Assembly: GCA_964344155.1 (NCBI GenBank)
Contig: CAYFMG010000003.1
Location: 1 to 64,000 of the forward strand
Length of the DNA stretch: 64,000 nt
Direction: 5' to 3'
DNA from: UBA6164 sp964344155
GTDB taxonomy: Bacteria; Patescibacteriota; Gracilibacteria; BD1-5; UBA6164
Shown: positions 1 through 9,355 of the stretch, piece by piece
Numbering within the stretch: position 1 is the first letter of the stretch
Layout of the letters: each line of letters begins with the position of its first letter
Notes under the pieces: generated by a model
Told to the model about the DNA's origin: nothing
What the model saw: the letters and a program-made list of their open reading frames with translations, nothing else
Databases searched by the model: none
Program-made: the position numbers and the translations under genes

Positions 1-19
1 CCTTTCACTTCGTTTCATT

Positions 20-54
20 CCCCCTCCTTAGTAAGGAGGGGGTTAGGGGGTGGT
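20..54. repeat. Palindromic GC-rich dispersed repeat, copy 1
   Basis: A perfect 11-bp stem of CCCCCTCCTTA and its complement is followed by TTAGGGGGTGGTA. The same architecture recurs near 4157, 49975 (inverted) and 53911. It is much richer in G+C than its surroundings. The rest of positions 1 to 190 is A/T-rich with no gene that I can see. Confidence 0.8.
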
Positions 55-190
55 AGTACTTAATTAATATAATAGTATTTACTAATATTACAAGTTTTTT
101 TAAATAAAAAAATAATAATTATTTTTCTCTTGCTAAATACCTAAAAAAAAATATCATAACATCAATTAAATTTTATTAAATAATAACGAA

Positions 191-961
191 ATGCTAAAAA
201 GAACAATAAAAAAAATAATAAAAATAACTTTTCAGATAATAAATATCTTTCTTATATTTTTAACAGTAGCTTTAGCCTTAATAGCAATATTTAAAAAAGA
301 ATGGATAGAGGCTGCTATAGAATGGTTAAAAGTTGTTATAGAGTGAATGTGATCTTGGAATTATCTGATTGCTGGTGTTAGTAGTTTAATAGAAGCATTC
401 CCTGTTTTATGAGTACTTGTTCCATGACAAAATATATTACTTATAGTTTGAGGTTTTTTCTGAAATATAAGTATGACAAACCTAGGATATGTTATGCTTG
501 TAGCTTGTCTTTGAGCAATTATATGAAATTATATTTGATATTTACTTTGAAGTATATATGGAGATAGTTTTTTTAAAAAATATTGAAATCGGTTTGGTAT
601 CTGATTAACAGAAGTAAGGTATCTGAAAAAAGGTATAGATAAATGGTGACCATGGTGAATAATAGTATGAAAATTTCACCCTATGACTAGAGCTTTTTTA
701 CCTTTTATAGCCTGAAGTATGTGAATGCATAGCGCTAAATTTATGCTTTATAATATACTTTGATCAATTGTTCGGGCTATAATAATAATACTTTTATGAG
801 TAGTATTTGTTGAATACTACAAAACTATTCTTGAATATATGTGAGAAGTAATGCTTATTGTATTTGCTATTACTTGATTTTATATATATAAATTTAAAAG
901 AAAAGAGTTTAAACAATATTTACATGAAAAAAATTTAGAATTTGAAGAATTACAAAAATAA
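191..961 (+). CDS. DedA-family membrane protein
   Basis: The 256-aa product (TGA read as Gly) is an integral inner-membrane protein of the DedA/SNARE-associated family, thought to act in lipid translocation and envelope homeostasis. After one N-terminal hydrophobic helix comes the family core: a Glu-Ala-Phe-Pro region with PGQ near residue 80, then a Gly-rich block with GxxxGYLLG, then KFHPMTRAF-PFIAG, which matches the conserved R-x3-P motif, and further hydrophobic helices. The tail is lysine/glutamate-rich. The next gene starts 1 nt after the stop, so the two are probably cotranscribed. The exact transported lipid is unknown. Confidence 0.88.
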
Positions 962-962
962 T

Positions 963-1913
963 ATGGATAAATTACCACTAGAATTACAAAATAGATTAAA
1001 TGAAATATATACTAAAGCTGAATTAGAAATAATTGATTCAGCTTTTAATAGTGAAAAAAGAACTACAAGTTTTAGAGTTAATACTCTAAAAACAACAAAT
1101 AAAGAGTTAGAAAAAGAGCTTCAAGAAAATTGATTAGAGTATAAAAAAGTAGATTTTTTAAAAAATTGATATATTTTAATTAATGGAACAGAAAAAGATT
1201 TATGGGATTTAGATATTTTTAAACAAGGTAAAATTTATCTGCAATCTGTATCTAGTCAACTATCAGTAAACGTACTTGATTTAAAAGATTTTGATAAAGT
1301 ACTTGATGTTACAGCTGCTCCTGGTTGAAAAACATCTCAAGCTTCTGCAATACTTAAAAATACATGAGAAATAGTAGCAAATGATAATAATAGTATAAGA
1401 ATAGATAAATTAAATTTTACTCTAAAAAGACAATGATGTAGAAACGTGAATGTGATAAAAACTGATGCAAGACTTATATGAGAAAAAAATCCTGAGTATA
1501 TAGAATACTTTGATAAAATAATAGCTGACTTACCTTGTAGTGCTGAGTGAAAAATAAATTTAAACAAAGAAAAATCATACTCTTACTGGAATATGTGAGT
1601 TGTAAAAAGAAATTTTAAACTTCAAAAAGAGATAATAAAATCAGTAATACCTTTATTAAAATCAGGTTGAGAGCTTGTATACTCTACTTGTACCCTAGCT
1701 CCAGAAGAAAATGAGGCTATGGTTCATATGATTTTATCGTGTTATCCTGAGCTTGAAATAGTAGATATGAATATTTCTTGAGAATATATTAAACCTTGAT
1801 TATCTTGATTTTGAAAACATGTTTATAGAAAAGATGTAACCAAGTCTATTAGGGTTTTACCAAGTACAGAGACAGAATGATTTTTTGTAGCAAAATTTAA
1901 AAAAACAATCTAG
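963..1913 (+). CDS. NOL1/NOP2/Sun (RsmB/RsmF-like) RNA cytosine-C5 methyltransferase
   Basis: This 316-aa SAM-dependent enzyme should methylate C5 of cytosine in rRNA or tRNA. Seen: SAM motif I DVTAAPGGKTSQ (one Gly is TGA), the catalytic-pair cysteines in DLPCS (Cys192) and YSTCT (Cys243), about 50 residues apart as in the family, and an N-terminal SFRVNTLK segment typical of the PUA-like/RRM lead-in. Length fits RsmB-type cores without an NusB domain. The start is ATG 963, just after the dedA stop; a TTG 21 nt upstream is less likely. The stop codon overlaps the convergent gene's stop within a terminator hairpin. rRNA versus tRNA target cannot be decided. Confidence 0.92.
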
Positions 1914-1935
1914 GTTTTACTAGATTGTTTTTCTT
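1903..1935. terminator. Bidirectional terminator shared by convergent genes
   Basis: The stem AAACAATCTA / TAGATTGTTT encloses an 8-nt loop and is flanked by A and T runs. It contains the stop codons of both converging genes. Confidence 0.8.
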
Positions 1936-2290
1936 TTTTTCTAATTCAAATATTTGTTAATAAATTATCCCAGTGATTAAATCACTTTTTTGCTCATCTG
2001 GAAATTGCTTCTGCTCTACTTTTAGAATAATTAAAATTTCCTTGATTTAGTACTCTATTTTTATCATTTATATTTGGTATATATGATTTTCAAACATCAG
2101 CTTGAGCTAATAAAATATTTGTTTTTTCTAACTCTTCTTTTCTTTCTTTTTGTTCAGCTGCTTCTCTTATTTCCCTTCTTTTTTTTCTATTTGCTTCAGC
2201 CTTTTGACTATAACATTCTCTCATTTCAGATTTTATTTGTTCATTAGATTTATTTTTTACATCTATCTTGCATGATAATTCTGGTGTCAT
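1910..2290 (-). CDS. Small highly charged hypothetical protein
   Basis: The product is 126 aa and I do not recognise the family. Residues about 15 to 60 form a strongly charged predicted coiled coil rich in Arg, Lys and Glu, with two cysteines before it; the C-terminal half is basic and contains GFNHWDNLLTNIG. Four glycines are TGA codons, so it is a native gene. There is no signal peptide or membrane segment. It overlaps the stop of the convergent methylase by four bases. Confidence 0.7.
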
Positions 2291-2359
2291 ATTTGTTTAA
2301 TTAATTATTAATATATAAATATATTTTATCACATTTATATATTAAAAGTCAAATTTCTT

Positions 2360-3286
2360 TTAGTTTCTTAATGATAATGCTAATCTATAGTCTTTTAGAT
2401 ATCTAGTATAGTCCCCTATTTCAAGTAACTCTTGTTCTTGAAGATTTAAATCTCAAGCTGTTAATCAGAAGTAGTTATCTTGATCATCTTGGGAAAGTTC
2501 AAAAGGTTTTTCACTAGCTTTTTGAGCTATAGTTTTAAGTGTAGAATATAATCTGAAAGAAGGATAAAAATTGTCAGGAGAATTTGTTTGTTTATCAGTT
2601 TTGTTTTTTATTCTATTTCATTTTATTCAATACGTTCTAAATATATCTAATATAATTTGTTTTAGATCTAAGTATATTTTTGTTTTATCTTCTCTGTGAG
2701 GTTTGAAGTATTTTTCTTCTTTTAAATCATAGTGAGAAAAAACTCTAGAAAAAATCATTTTTGCATAAGCTTTTGGTAATTCAAAATATCCTCAAGCCAT
2801 AGGTGACATTATGAAATTATAGTTTTTTAGTGAATCTAGTTTTTCTAATTCTTGGATCATATTTGCTATAATACCTAAGTCTCAATCAGTATTTCAAGAT
2901 ACTCAGCTATATCAAGCATGAAAAACTCAAGAAATATCTTTTTCTTTATTGTATACAGCTATTCAACCACAATCAGCTACAGGTATTATTAGATCAAACT
3001 TATCTTTTAAGTTCATAATAACACCATCTATTCAATTTGGAAGTAGTATTTCAGCTCTATTAAATTTTTTAGGGTCGGAAAAAACTTCTATATTTGATGT
3101 ATGAAGAGATGGGTCTAAGCACATTATTTTTCTGTTTTTTGTTTTTTCTTGTAACTCTGACAATACTTCTTTTGTTAAATTTCTATATTCTCAGTTTTTA
3201 CCTCAAGTTGGATGTTCTAAAAAGTGTGAGTGTATACTTGCTTCAAATCCACTACTTGTAGGTATTTTTCTTGTATTGTTTTTCAT
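2360..3286 (-). CDS. PgeF/YfiH-like laccase-domain protein
   Basis: The 308-aa product resembles the YfiH/PgeF family (purine nucleoside phosphorylase / polyphenol oxidase, COG1496), whose members use a metal site to act on adenosine, inosine or oxidised muropeptide. Seen: DGVIMN, then PVADCGGIAVYN and GVFHAGYSG, matching the family's AD-C and HAG-W metal-ligand motifs, and a His-rich N-terminal stretch (IHSHFLEHP) that could give the third ligand. It is longer than typical members (about 240 to 260 aa), with an extra C-terminal helical region of about 90 residues. It follows the CaCA gene by 8 nt and is probably cotranscribed. Enzymatic activity is inferred from the family. Confidence 0.72.
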
Positions 3287-3294
3287 TTAAAATT

Positions 3295-4140
3295 TTATAG
3301 TAAATATAACCATATAAATATTCATATAATTGCTAGCCATAGATTTGTAATGTTTGAAACTAGTATATTTATAAAAGCATCAAATGATTTTTTTCTTTTT
3401 AGTAGTCCTATTACAGATTTAAATTCTGGCCAACTTGTTAGTATTGCTAATATTAAAAATCAGATTAGTCATTTTGGTGATTTAGATGCTTCTGCTGTAA
3501 AGTTTACAACTGGATCTAAAAAGTATCAACTTATAACTAATATAATAATTCATATAGGTAGATAATACTTGTTCTCTATAGGTTTTTCTTCTTCGTATTC
3601 CTCACTATGATGGTTATATTTTTTAAAAAATAGCAATATACTTACTATTAGTGTTAATATTAACCAATAAATATAGTAATTTTCAGGTAATTTAAAGAAT
3701 AAAACAGCGAGAATTGCTGTTAGTATAAAGGATCATATAAAATATACTCTATGGTTTAATTCTTTTAATTTGAATAGATATCAAGTGATTAGTATTGCTA
3801 TAAATAGTAATAATGGATTCATTAGGTTTGATCATAGAGGTGTACTAGCTGCAAACAATATATTTCAGGTTATTAGTCATACAATTAATACTAATGCTTC
3901 TGGTCAATTTGTTATAAATCATGTTATTTTTCATAATCATTTTATATTGTTTAGTGATCATAGTATTATTTCTATACTAAATCAAACACAAAACATAAGC
4001 ACTATTATTCATGATGCTCACATAAATGATTCATTTATATTTCATCACATAATAAGAGAAGATCATAGAAAAAATAGTATAGTTAATCACCATGCAATAA
4101 AATCTAGTTTTTGTAATGATTCTAAAAGTAGTTTTTTCAT
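3295..4140 (-). CDS. CaCA-type cation antiporter (Na+/Ca2+ exchanger family)
   Basis: This 281-aa polytopic membrane protein has the two inverted alpha repeats of the Ca2+/cation antiporter superfamily. Repeat 1 contains TNGPEALV followed by STPLGSNLMNPLL, and repeat 2 contains TSWPEFKSVI followed by LVSNITNLWLA. The family pattern is G-T/S-x-P-E and G-S-N-x-x-N. About ten hydrophobic segments are visible, with an acidic cytoplasmic loop (HHSEEYEEE) between halves. The second repeat lacks the usual GSN glycine (VSN), so ion preference is uncertain. A palindromic repeat lies immediately upstream at 4157. Confidence 0.8.
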
Positions 4141-4156
4141 AATTTTTTTTATTATT

Positions 4157-4192
4157 CCCCCTCCTTGGTAAGGAGGGGACTAGGGGGTGGTT
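4157..4192. repeat. Palindromic GC-rich dispersed repeat, copy 2
   Basis: The stem CCCCTCCTTGGTAAGGAGGGG is followed by ACTAGGGGGTGGTTT, closely matching copy 1. Its last base overlaps the first base of the ychF stop codon, so it sits exactly at that gene's 3-prime end. Confidence 0.8.
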
Positions 4193-5274
4193 TAATTATT
4201 AAATTTAAATAATATAACATCTCAATCGGCTACTATGTAATCTTTTCATTGTAATGATACTTTTCCGTTTTCTCTAGCTCCGCTCCATCATCCAAACTCT
4301 ATAATATCACTCCAGTTTACTACGTCAGCTTTTATAAATCATTTTTCAAAATCTGTATGTATTACTCAGGCTGCTTTTGGTGCTGTGTCTCATTTGTGTA
4401 TTGTCCAGGCTCTTACTTCTTGTACTCATGCTGTGAAGTAATACATAAGTCCTAGAGCATCATAAGAAGCTTTAATTAGATCGTCTAATCATGTCGTTTT
4501 TAGTCACATTTCAGTTAAAAATTCTACTTTTTCTTCTATGCTCATTTCTATCATATCTGCTTCTAGTTTAGCGCATATTGCTACTACTTTTGTATTTTCT
4601 GATACTCCTATCATTTTTTGTAATTCAGCTTCAGGTGTATCCATCATGTCTTCTGATACATTACATGCATATACAAATTCTTTATTTGTAAGTAGGTGTA
4701 AGTCGTGAATTGCTTCTAATTCTTCTTCTTCTAGTTCCATGTTATGAACGCATATTCATTTATTTAGTTCAATTTCTATTTTTTTGTATACTTCTACAGC
4801 AAATGCTATATCTTTATCTGCTCTGGCTTTTTTTCCGTCACTTGTTATTCTTTTGTTTACTGTTTCTATATCTGCCATTATTAGTTCGGCATTTATTACT
4901 TCTATGTCTGATTTTGGGTCTACTTTTCAGTTTACGTGTATTATATTTCCGTCTTCAAATACTCTTACTACTTGTAGTATAGCATCGGCTTCTCTAATAT
5001 TTGCTAAAAATTTATTCCCTAGTCATTCTCATTTACTTGCTCATTCAACAATTCCTGCTATGTCTGTAAATTCACATGTTGCTGGTATTACTTTTTCTCA
5101 TTTTACAGCTTCTCTTATTTTTTCTAATCTTTCGTCATTCACATTTACTATTCATACATTTGGTTCGATAGTACAAAATGGAAAATTTTGTGCATCTGCT
5201 GAGTAGTTTTTTGTTAGTGCATTAAATAGTGTTGATTTCCCTACGTTTGGTAGTCCTACTATACCTATTTTCAT
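4192..5274 (-). CDS. ychF: YchF/OLA1-family redox-regulated ATPase
   Basis: The 360-aa product is a near full-length YchF, a P-loop NTPase that binds ribosomes and prefers ATP over GTP. Seen: Walker A GLPNVGKST near the N-terminus, switch I region FPFCTIEPN, G3 motif DIAGIVEGASKGEGLGN, the long helical coiled-coil insertion (residues about 130 to 200, acidic around ELEEEELEAIHDLH), the NxxD-equivalent region near residues 200 to 210, and a C-terminal TGS domain ending with GKVSLQGKDYIVADGD. The glycine in the ADGD motif is TGA-encoded. It starts at ATG without a Shine-Dalgarno. It is one of the best conserved genes here. Confidence 0.95.
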
Positions 5275-5337
5275 ATTCTTTGTTGTTTTAAAAATTAATT
5301 TGGCTTATTATATAGAAAACTTTTATTAAAGCAAAAA

Positions 5338-5370
5338 AATAAGAATACTTTTTAAGTATTCTTATTTTTA
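5338..5370 (-). terminator. Terminator of the small secreted-protein gene
   Basis: The inverted repeat AATAAGAATACTT / AAGTATTCTTATT is followed on the minus strand by a T-rich stretch. It overlaps the stop codon of the neighbouring gene. Confidence 0.75.
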
Positions 5371-5727
5371 GTTATCTCATTCATCTTTTTTCCAGAAGTT
5401 TTTGATGTAGTTGTATACCTCTATTCATCTATTTTTTAGCATAAAGACTTTGTAATCAAGTTCTTGTTGTCTTTTTATTGTAAAAATATCTGAACAGATA
5501 ACCACTTCTATATCTGTATAATCTCTTCTTCTGGTAGCTTCTAAATATACCTCTTCGCAATACTGAGTTCTTTCATCTTTTATGTATTTTAAATCATCCT
5601 TATCTGGAGAGTTTATAAATCATTTAATACTTTCATAGTAATAATCATTAAAAAAGAAAGCATTAGAATAGTTTATATTCAAAGATAATATCAAAATAGT
5701 AAGTATTGTATAAATATATTTTTTCAT
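5368..5727 (-). CDS. Small secreted hypothetical protein
   Basis: The 119-aa product begins with a typical signal peptide (MKKY, then a hydrophobic run of isoleucines and leucines, ending near SNA at residue about 23). The mature part is about 96 residues, charged, with two cysteines (QYCEE and VICSD) that could form a disulfide, and no recognisable domain. Three TGA glycines make it native. It lies 9 nt upstream of the valS stop and ends in its own terminator. Function unknown; the product probably resides outside the membrane. Confidence 0.7.
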
Positions 5728-5736
5728 ATTTTTAAT

Positions 5737-8409
5737 TTATTTTAAATTAGATAATTTTTCTTCTAATTTTTCTAGCTTATTTTTTGCTTGCTCTTTTTTC
5801 TCCATCTCTGCTCTAACTAGTTTTTCAGGAGCTTTGTTTACAAAAGCTTCATTTAATAATTTTTTGTCTAAAATAGCTATATATTCCTTTGTATCTTGTA
5901 TTTGATCTTTTAGTCTAACAACTTCTTTTTCTATATCTAGTGCATTTGAAGTATCTACATAAACTTCAACTCAAGCTTTTATTACTCAAAAAGCAAGATT
6001 GTCATCATTAGGCTTTTTATCTACTAACTTATAATCATCTGATTTTACTATTCAAGCTATTAAATCTAAAACTTCTGTTATTATTTCAGCATTTTTGTTT
6101 TTAGTATAAATTTGTAATCAGATAGTTTTGTTAGGCATTATATTGTTATCAGCTCTAATTGATCTAATTTCTCTTATTATATCTAGTATTAATTTGTTAT
6201 CTTTTTCTATTTGTTCGTTTCTTTCAATAGCTACTTCTCCCCAATCTGCTTCAATTAAATCTCAGGTAAATCATAGTTTGTTATATATTTCTTCAGTAAC
6301 AAAAGGTATGTATGGATGCCATAATTTTAGTAATTTGTTTATTACATATGTAATAACTTTTTCTCCATATTTAGATTCTGTTTTTGTTAGTTTAAATTCC
6401 TCTATATAGTAATCACAAAATTCATTTTTTGTAAATGTTTGTAGTTCTATTCATGCTTCAGAAAAATCATATTTTTCCATAGAGTTTGTAACTAGATCTG
6501 ATAAGTGTTTAACTCTTGATAATATCCATTTTTCATGAAACATTAAACTATCATAGTTTGATGCAATTTCTTTTTCTAGTTTTGTTATATTTGTTTCAAC
6601 TTTTTCTAAATTTGTTCATACAAATCTAGACGCATTCCATAATTTGTTGATAAAAATCATATTATGTTCAACGTTTGCTTCATCAAATTTTAGGTCGTTT
6701 CAAGGAGTATTTCATATAGATAGAGTTAATCTAAGCGCATCAGTACCATACTTATCTATCATATCGATAGGATCTATTCAGTTTCATAGAGATTTACTCA
6801 TTTTTCTACCTATTTTGTCTTTTACAAGTCAGTGAAGGTAGATAGTTTTAAATGGAGTTTTTCATGTAAATTCATATCAGAATAATAGCATTCTAATAAC
6901 CCAGAAAAATATTATATCATGTCCTGTTTCAAGTACTTGAGCTGGATAAAATTTATTAAATAATTCAGCTTCGTTATCTTCTCAGATTTCGTATCATAAT
7001 ACTGAAAAAGGCCATAATCATGAACTGAACCATGTATCAAGAGCATCTGAATCTCTTGTTAATTCTTTATCTTCTCCATAGTGAGCGTTTGCTGTTTGTT
7101 TAGCTAATTCTTCAGTTTCGGCACAAAATATTTCTCAATCTGGTCAATACCATACAGGGATTCTATGTCACCATATAAGTTGTCTTGATATACACCAATC
7201 TCTTAGATTATATATCCAATCTTCAAATGTTTTGTTGAATCTTTTTGGAATAATTTCAAACTCTTTTGCTTTGTATCATTTTACAACTTTTTTTACTAAA
7301 GGAGCTACTTTTACAAACCATTGAGTTGATATAATTGTTTCGATTTTAGCATGAGATCTTTCTCAATATCCTACTTTTGAAACATGATCTTCTACACTTA
7401 CTAAGTTTCATTTAGCTTTTAATAGTTCTACGATATTTTCTCTAGCTGTTTTGTAATCTTGTCATGCAAATATTCCTGCTACATCAGTCATTTTTCAGTC
7501 TTTTCATAATACTACTTTATTTAAAGGTAGATCATGTCTTTTTCATACTTCAAAATCATTAGCGTCATGAGCTGGTGTTATTTTTACTGCTCAAGTTCCA
7601 AATTCCATATCTACCATTTCATCTGCTACTATAGGTATTTCTTTATTTACAATAGGTAGTATTAATTTTTTCCCTGCTTTTAATAATTTTTTATATCTTT
7701 TATCTTTAGGATGTACAGCTACTGCTACATCTCAAAGCATAGTTTCTGGTCTAGTTGTAGCAACTACTACTTCATTATCACTTCATGAAACAAAGTAAGT
7801 AATGTGGTATAGTTTTGCTTTTTCTTCTTTGTAAATTACTTCTTGATCTGATACTACAGTATCTAAAACAGGATCATAATTTACCATGTATTCTCATTTG
7901 TAAATAAGTCATTTGTTATATAAGTCAACAAATGCTTTAGTTACTTTTGTATTCATATCATCATCCATTGTGAATTTTTCTTTAGTCCAATCACAACTTG
8001 TTCACATTTTTCTAAATTGATTTTGAATTTGTCCTCAATATTCATTTGTCCAGTCCCAGCATTCTTTTAAAAATTCTCCTCTAGGAATATTGTGTTTTGT
8101 TTTTCCTTGCTTTGCTAATTTTTCTTCTACTTTTACTTGAGTTGATATTCAAGCATGATCAGTACCTGGTAATAAAAGAGTTTCATCTCATTTCATTCTA
8201 TGATATCTTGTCATAATATCTTCTAAGGTAAGCATAACAGAGTGTCATATATGTAGTTTACTTGTTACATTAGGAGGCGGCATAGGAATATAAAACTGTT
8301 CTCAAGTTTTAGATTCTCTTGGTTTAAACTTACCTGTTTCTTCCCATTTACTGTATAGTTTTTCTTCAAACTCTTTAGGTGAGTATTTTTTTGGAAAATC
8401 GTTTTTCAT
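5737..8409 (-). CDS. valS: Valyl-tRNA synthetase
   Basis: The 890-aa class I synthetase charges tRNA-Val. In order: PPPNVTSKLHIGHS (HIGH signature) near residue 45, an editing domain with TTRPETMLGDVAV and the tail GTGAVKITPAHD, the catalytic-domain region DWCISRQLIWGHRIP, KMSKS within GRKMSKSLGN, an anticodon-binding helical domain, and a C-terminal coiled coil (VRLKDQIQDT to the end) characteristic of ValRS. Length matches the family. Many glycines, including those in HIGH, are TGA. Transcription is leftward from an A/T-rich leader with a terminator hairpin upstream at 8436. Confidence 0.97.
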
Positions 8410-8432
8410 ACTAAAATATTTTAAAATTAAAA

Positions 8433-8466
8433 AATAACCTTGTTACCATTATAGTAACAAGGTTAA
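8433..8466 (-). terminator. Intrinsic terminator upstream of valS
   Basis: The perfect 11-bp stem AACCTTGTTAC / GTAACAAGGTT has minus-strand T-rich sequence after it. It isolates valS from the small-peptide genes. Confidence 0.75.
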
Positions 8467-8506
8467 AAAATCAAATTTTTATTTGTATTTATTGTTTAAA
8501 AATAAA

Positions 8507-8530
8507 AAAAAGAGCAGTTTTTGCTCTTTT
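8507..8530 (-). terminator. Terminator of small peptide gene 1
   Basis: The stem AAAGAGCA / TGCTCTTT with T-run lies directly after the stop codon. A nearly identical hairpin follows each of the next two copies. Confidence 0.75.
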
Positions 8531-8532
8531 TC

Positions 8533-8706
8533 TTATTTAACTAAGCTAGAATAAGTAGCTAATTCAGGATGTTCATTCATCATTTGTAATGAATTGTAAG
8601 CTGAAACTTCAGCGATTTTAACACTCATAGTAAGTGCTGCCATAGCGAATACTGCCCATCTTAACCCTTGCATAATTTGTGCTTTTGTAATTTTTGCTTT
8701 TCTCAT
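8533..8706 (-). CDS. Small secreted/membrane peptide, copy 1
   Basis: This 57-aa product has a basic N-terminus (MRKAKITKAQ), a hydrophobic stretch (WAVFAMAALTMSV) and a polar end. The sequence VSA before YNSLQ could be a signal-peptidase site, which would release a peptide of about 21 residues; alternatively the protein stays as a single-span membrane peptide. The family is unknown to me. It is 97% identical to the next gene and related to the third. It has its own strong promoter and terminator, suggesting high expression. It is too short and lacks the motifs for a bacteriocin call. Confidence 0.72.
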   Translation of the reverse strand: MRKAKITKAQIMQGLRWAVFAMAALTMSVKIAEVSAYNSLQMMNEHPELATYSSLVK

Positions 8707-8738
8707 AAAAATATAGTTAATAAGTAAATTACATATAT

Positions 8739-8767
8739 ATTATGACATACTTTTTTAGTATTGTCAA
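8739..8767 (-). promoter_or_regulatory. Promoter of small peptide gene 1
   Basis: On the minus strand, -35 TTGACA and -10 CATAAT are 17 bp apart, about 35 nt before the start codon. The same box pair with the same spacing precedes the second copy (9000-9028). Confidence 0.8.
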
Positions 8768-8796
8768 AAAAAAGAGCATTTTTTGCTCTTTTTTTA
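8768..8796 (-). terminator. Terminator of small peptide gene 2
   Basis: The hairpin AAAGAGCA / TGCTCTTT plus T-run repeats the terminator of copy 1. Confidence 0.7.
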
Positions 8797-8967
8797 TTTA
8801 ACTAAGCTAGAATAAGTAGCTACTTCAGGATTTTCATTCATCATTTGTAATGAATTGTAAGCTGAAACTTCAGCGATTTTAACACTCATAGTAAGTGCTG
8901 CCATAGCGAATACTGCCCATCTTAACCCTTGCATAATTTGTGCTTTTGTAATTTTTGCTTTTCTCAT
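8794..8967 (-). CDS. Small secreted/membrane peptide, copy 2
   Basis: This 57-aa paralogue of the gene at 8533 is identical except near the C-terminus, where ENPEVATYSS replaces EHPELATYSS. The conservation of the whole unit including promoter suggests dosage gain. It has the same basic N-terminus, one hydrophobic segment and a possible AxA-type cleavage site (VSA before YNS). Function unknown. Confidence 0.72.
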   Translation of the reverse strand: MRKAKITKAQIMQGLRWAVFAMAALTMSVKIAEVSAYNSLQMMNENPEVATYSSLVK

Positions 8968-8999
8968 AAAAATATAGTTAATAAGTAAATTACATATAT

Positions 9000-9028
9000 A
9001 TTATGACATACTTTTTTAGTATTGTCAA
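9000..9028 (-). promoter_or_regulatory. Promoter of small peptide gene 2
   Basis: TTGACA and CATAAT are separated by 17 bp, identical to the promoter of copy 1. Confidence 0.8.
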
Positions 9029-9064
9029 AAAAAAAGAGCATTTTTTTGCTCTTTTTTTTATTTT

Positions 9065-9256
9065 CTAGTGAAATAGGCTATTTGTAGCCAATTGTGAGTA
9101 TTGTGCTACTTCAGGATTTGCTTTAATATGTTGATATGTATTGTGAGCAGAAGCTTCAACTACCTTTAAAGTCATTGTTAAAGCACTCATTACAAATAAA
9201 GCCCATCTAAGAGTTTTTTTAGCTTGTACATCAGTTATTCTTATTCTTATTTTCAT
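9065..9256 (-). CDS. Small secreted/membrane peptide, diverged copy 3
   Basis: This 63-aa third member of the family shares a basic N-terminus (MKIRIRIT), the pattern TLRWALFVMSALTMTLKVVEASA and then a polar tail containing NPEVAQYSQL. The alignment with copies 1 and 2 (RWA-F-M-ALTM---K--E-SA, NPE-A-YS-L) shows common descent. A site at ASA before HNTYQ could release about 26 residues. I chose ATG 9256 because it aligns with the other copies; an upstream start would add ten unaligned residues. No glycine codons are present. Confidence 0.72.
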   Translation of the reverse strand: MKIRIRITDVQAKKTLRWALFVMSALTMTLKVVEASAHNTYQHIKANPEVAQYSQLATNSLFH

Positions 9257-9290
9257 AATAATGTGTATTAATATATAAAAGTACATATAT

Positions 9291-9319
9291 ATTAAAACAT
9301 ATTTTGTCTTTTATGTCAA
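9291..9319 (-). promoter_or_regulatory. Promoter of small peptide gene 3
   Basis: On the minus strand, TTGACA and TTTAAT are separated by 17 bp, with the same layout as the promoters of the other two copies. Confidence 0.75.
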
Positions 9320-9352
9320 AAAAAGAGTAAAATAATTTTTACTCTTTTTTAT
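9320..9352 (-). terminator. Terminator of the pilin gene
   Basis: The stem AAAAAAGAGTAAAA / TTTTTACTCTTTTTT lies directly downstream of the pilin stop codon. Confidence 0.75.
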
Positions 9353-9355
9353 ATA

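Larger units (their letters stand above)
8509..9030. repeat. Tandem direct duplication of about 261 bp (two units)
   Basis: Two units offset by 261 nt (about 8509-8769 and 8770-9030) each carry a promoter, a 57-codon gene and a terminator. They differ mainly at the coding 3-prime end (two amino-acid changes) and in run lengths. The near-identical leaders show a recent tandem duplication. Confidence 0.88.

Noticed and set aside
191..961. Reading TGA as Trp (code 4) rather than Gly
   Set aside because: TGA occurs at sites invariant for Gly (PGGKT, DPTGAGD, GHEMAH, MGCP) while Trp positions use TGG, so code 4 would replace structural glycines with Trp.
3230..5206. Open frames of 90 to 140 codons on the plus strand (3230-3565, 3770-4171, 4784-5206)
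   Set aside because: They lie opposite the code-25 genes for PgeF-like, CaCA and YchF proteins, which have clear family motifs. Their own translations are low-complexity Ile/Ser/His-rich.
8509..9319. Calling the three small peptide genes bacteriocins
   Set aside because: They have no double-glycine leader, no cysteine pattern, no immunity gene or exporter nearby, so only the signal-like or membrane segment can be claimed.
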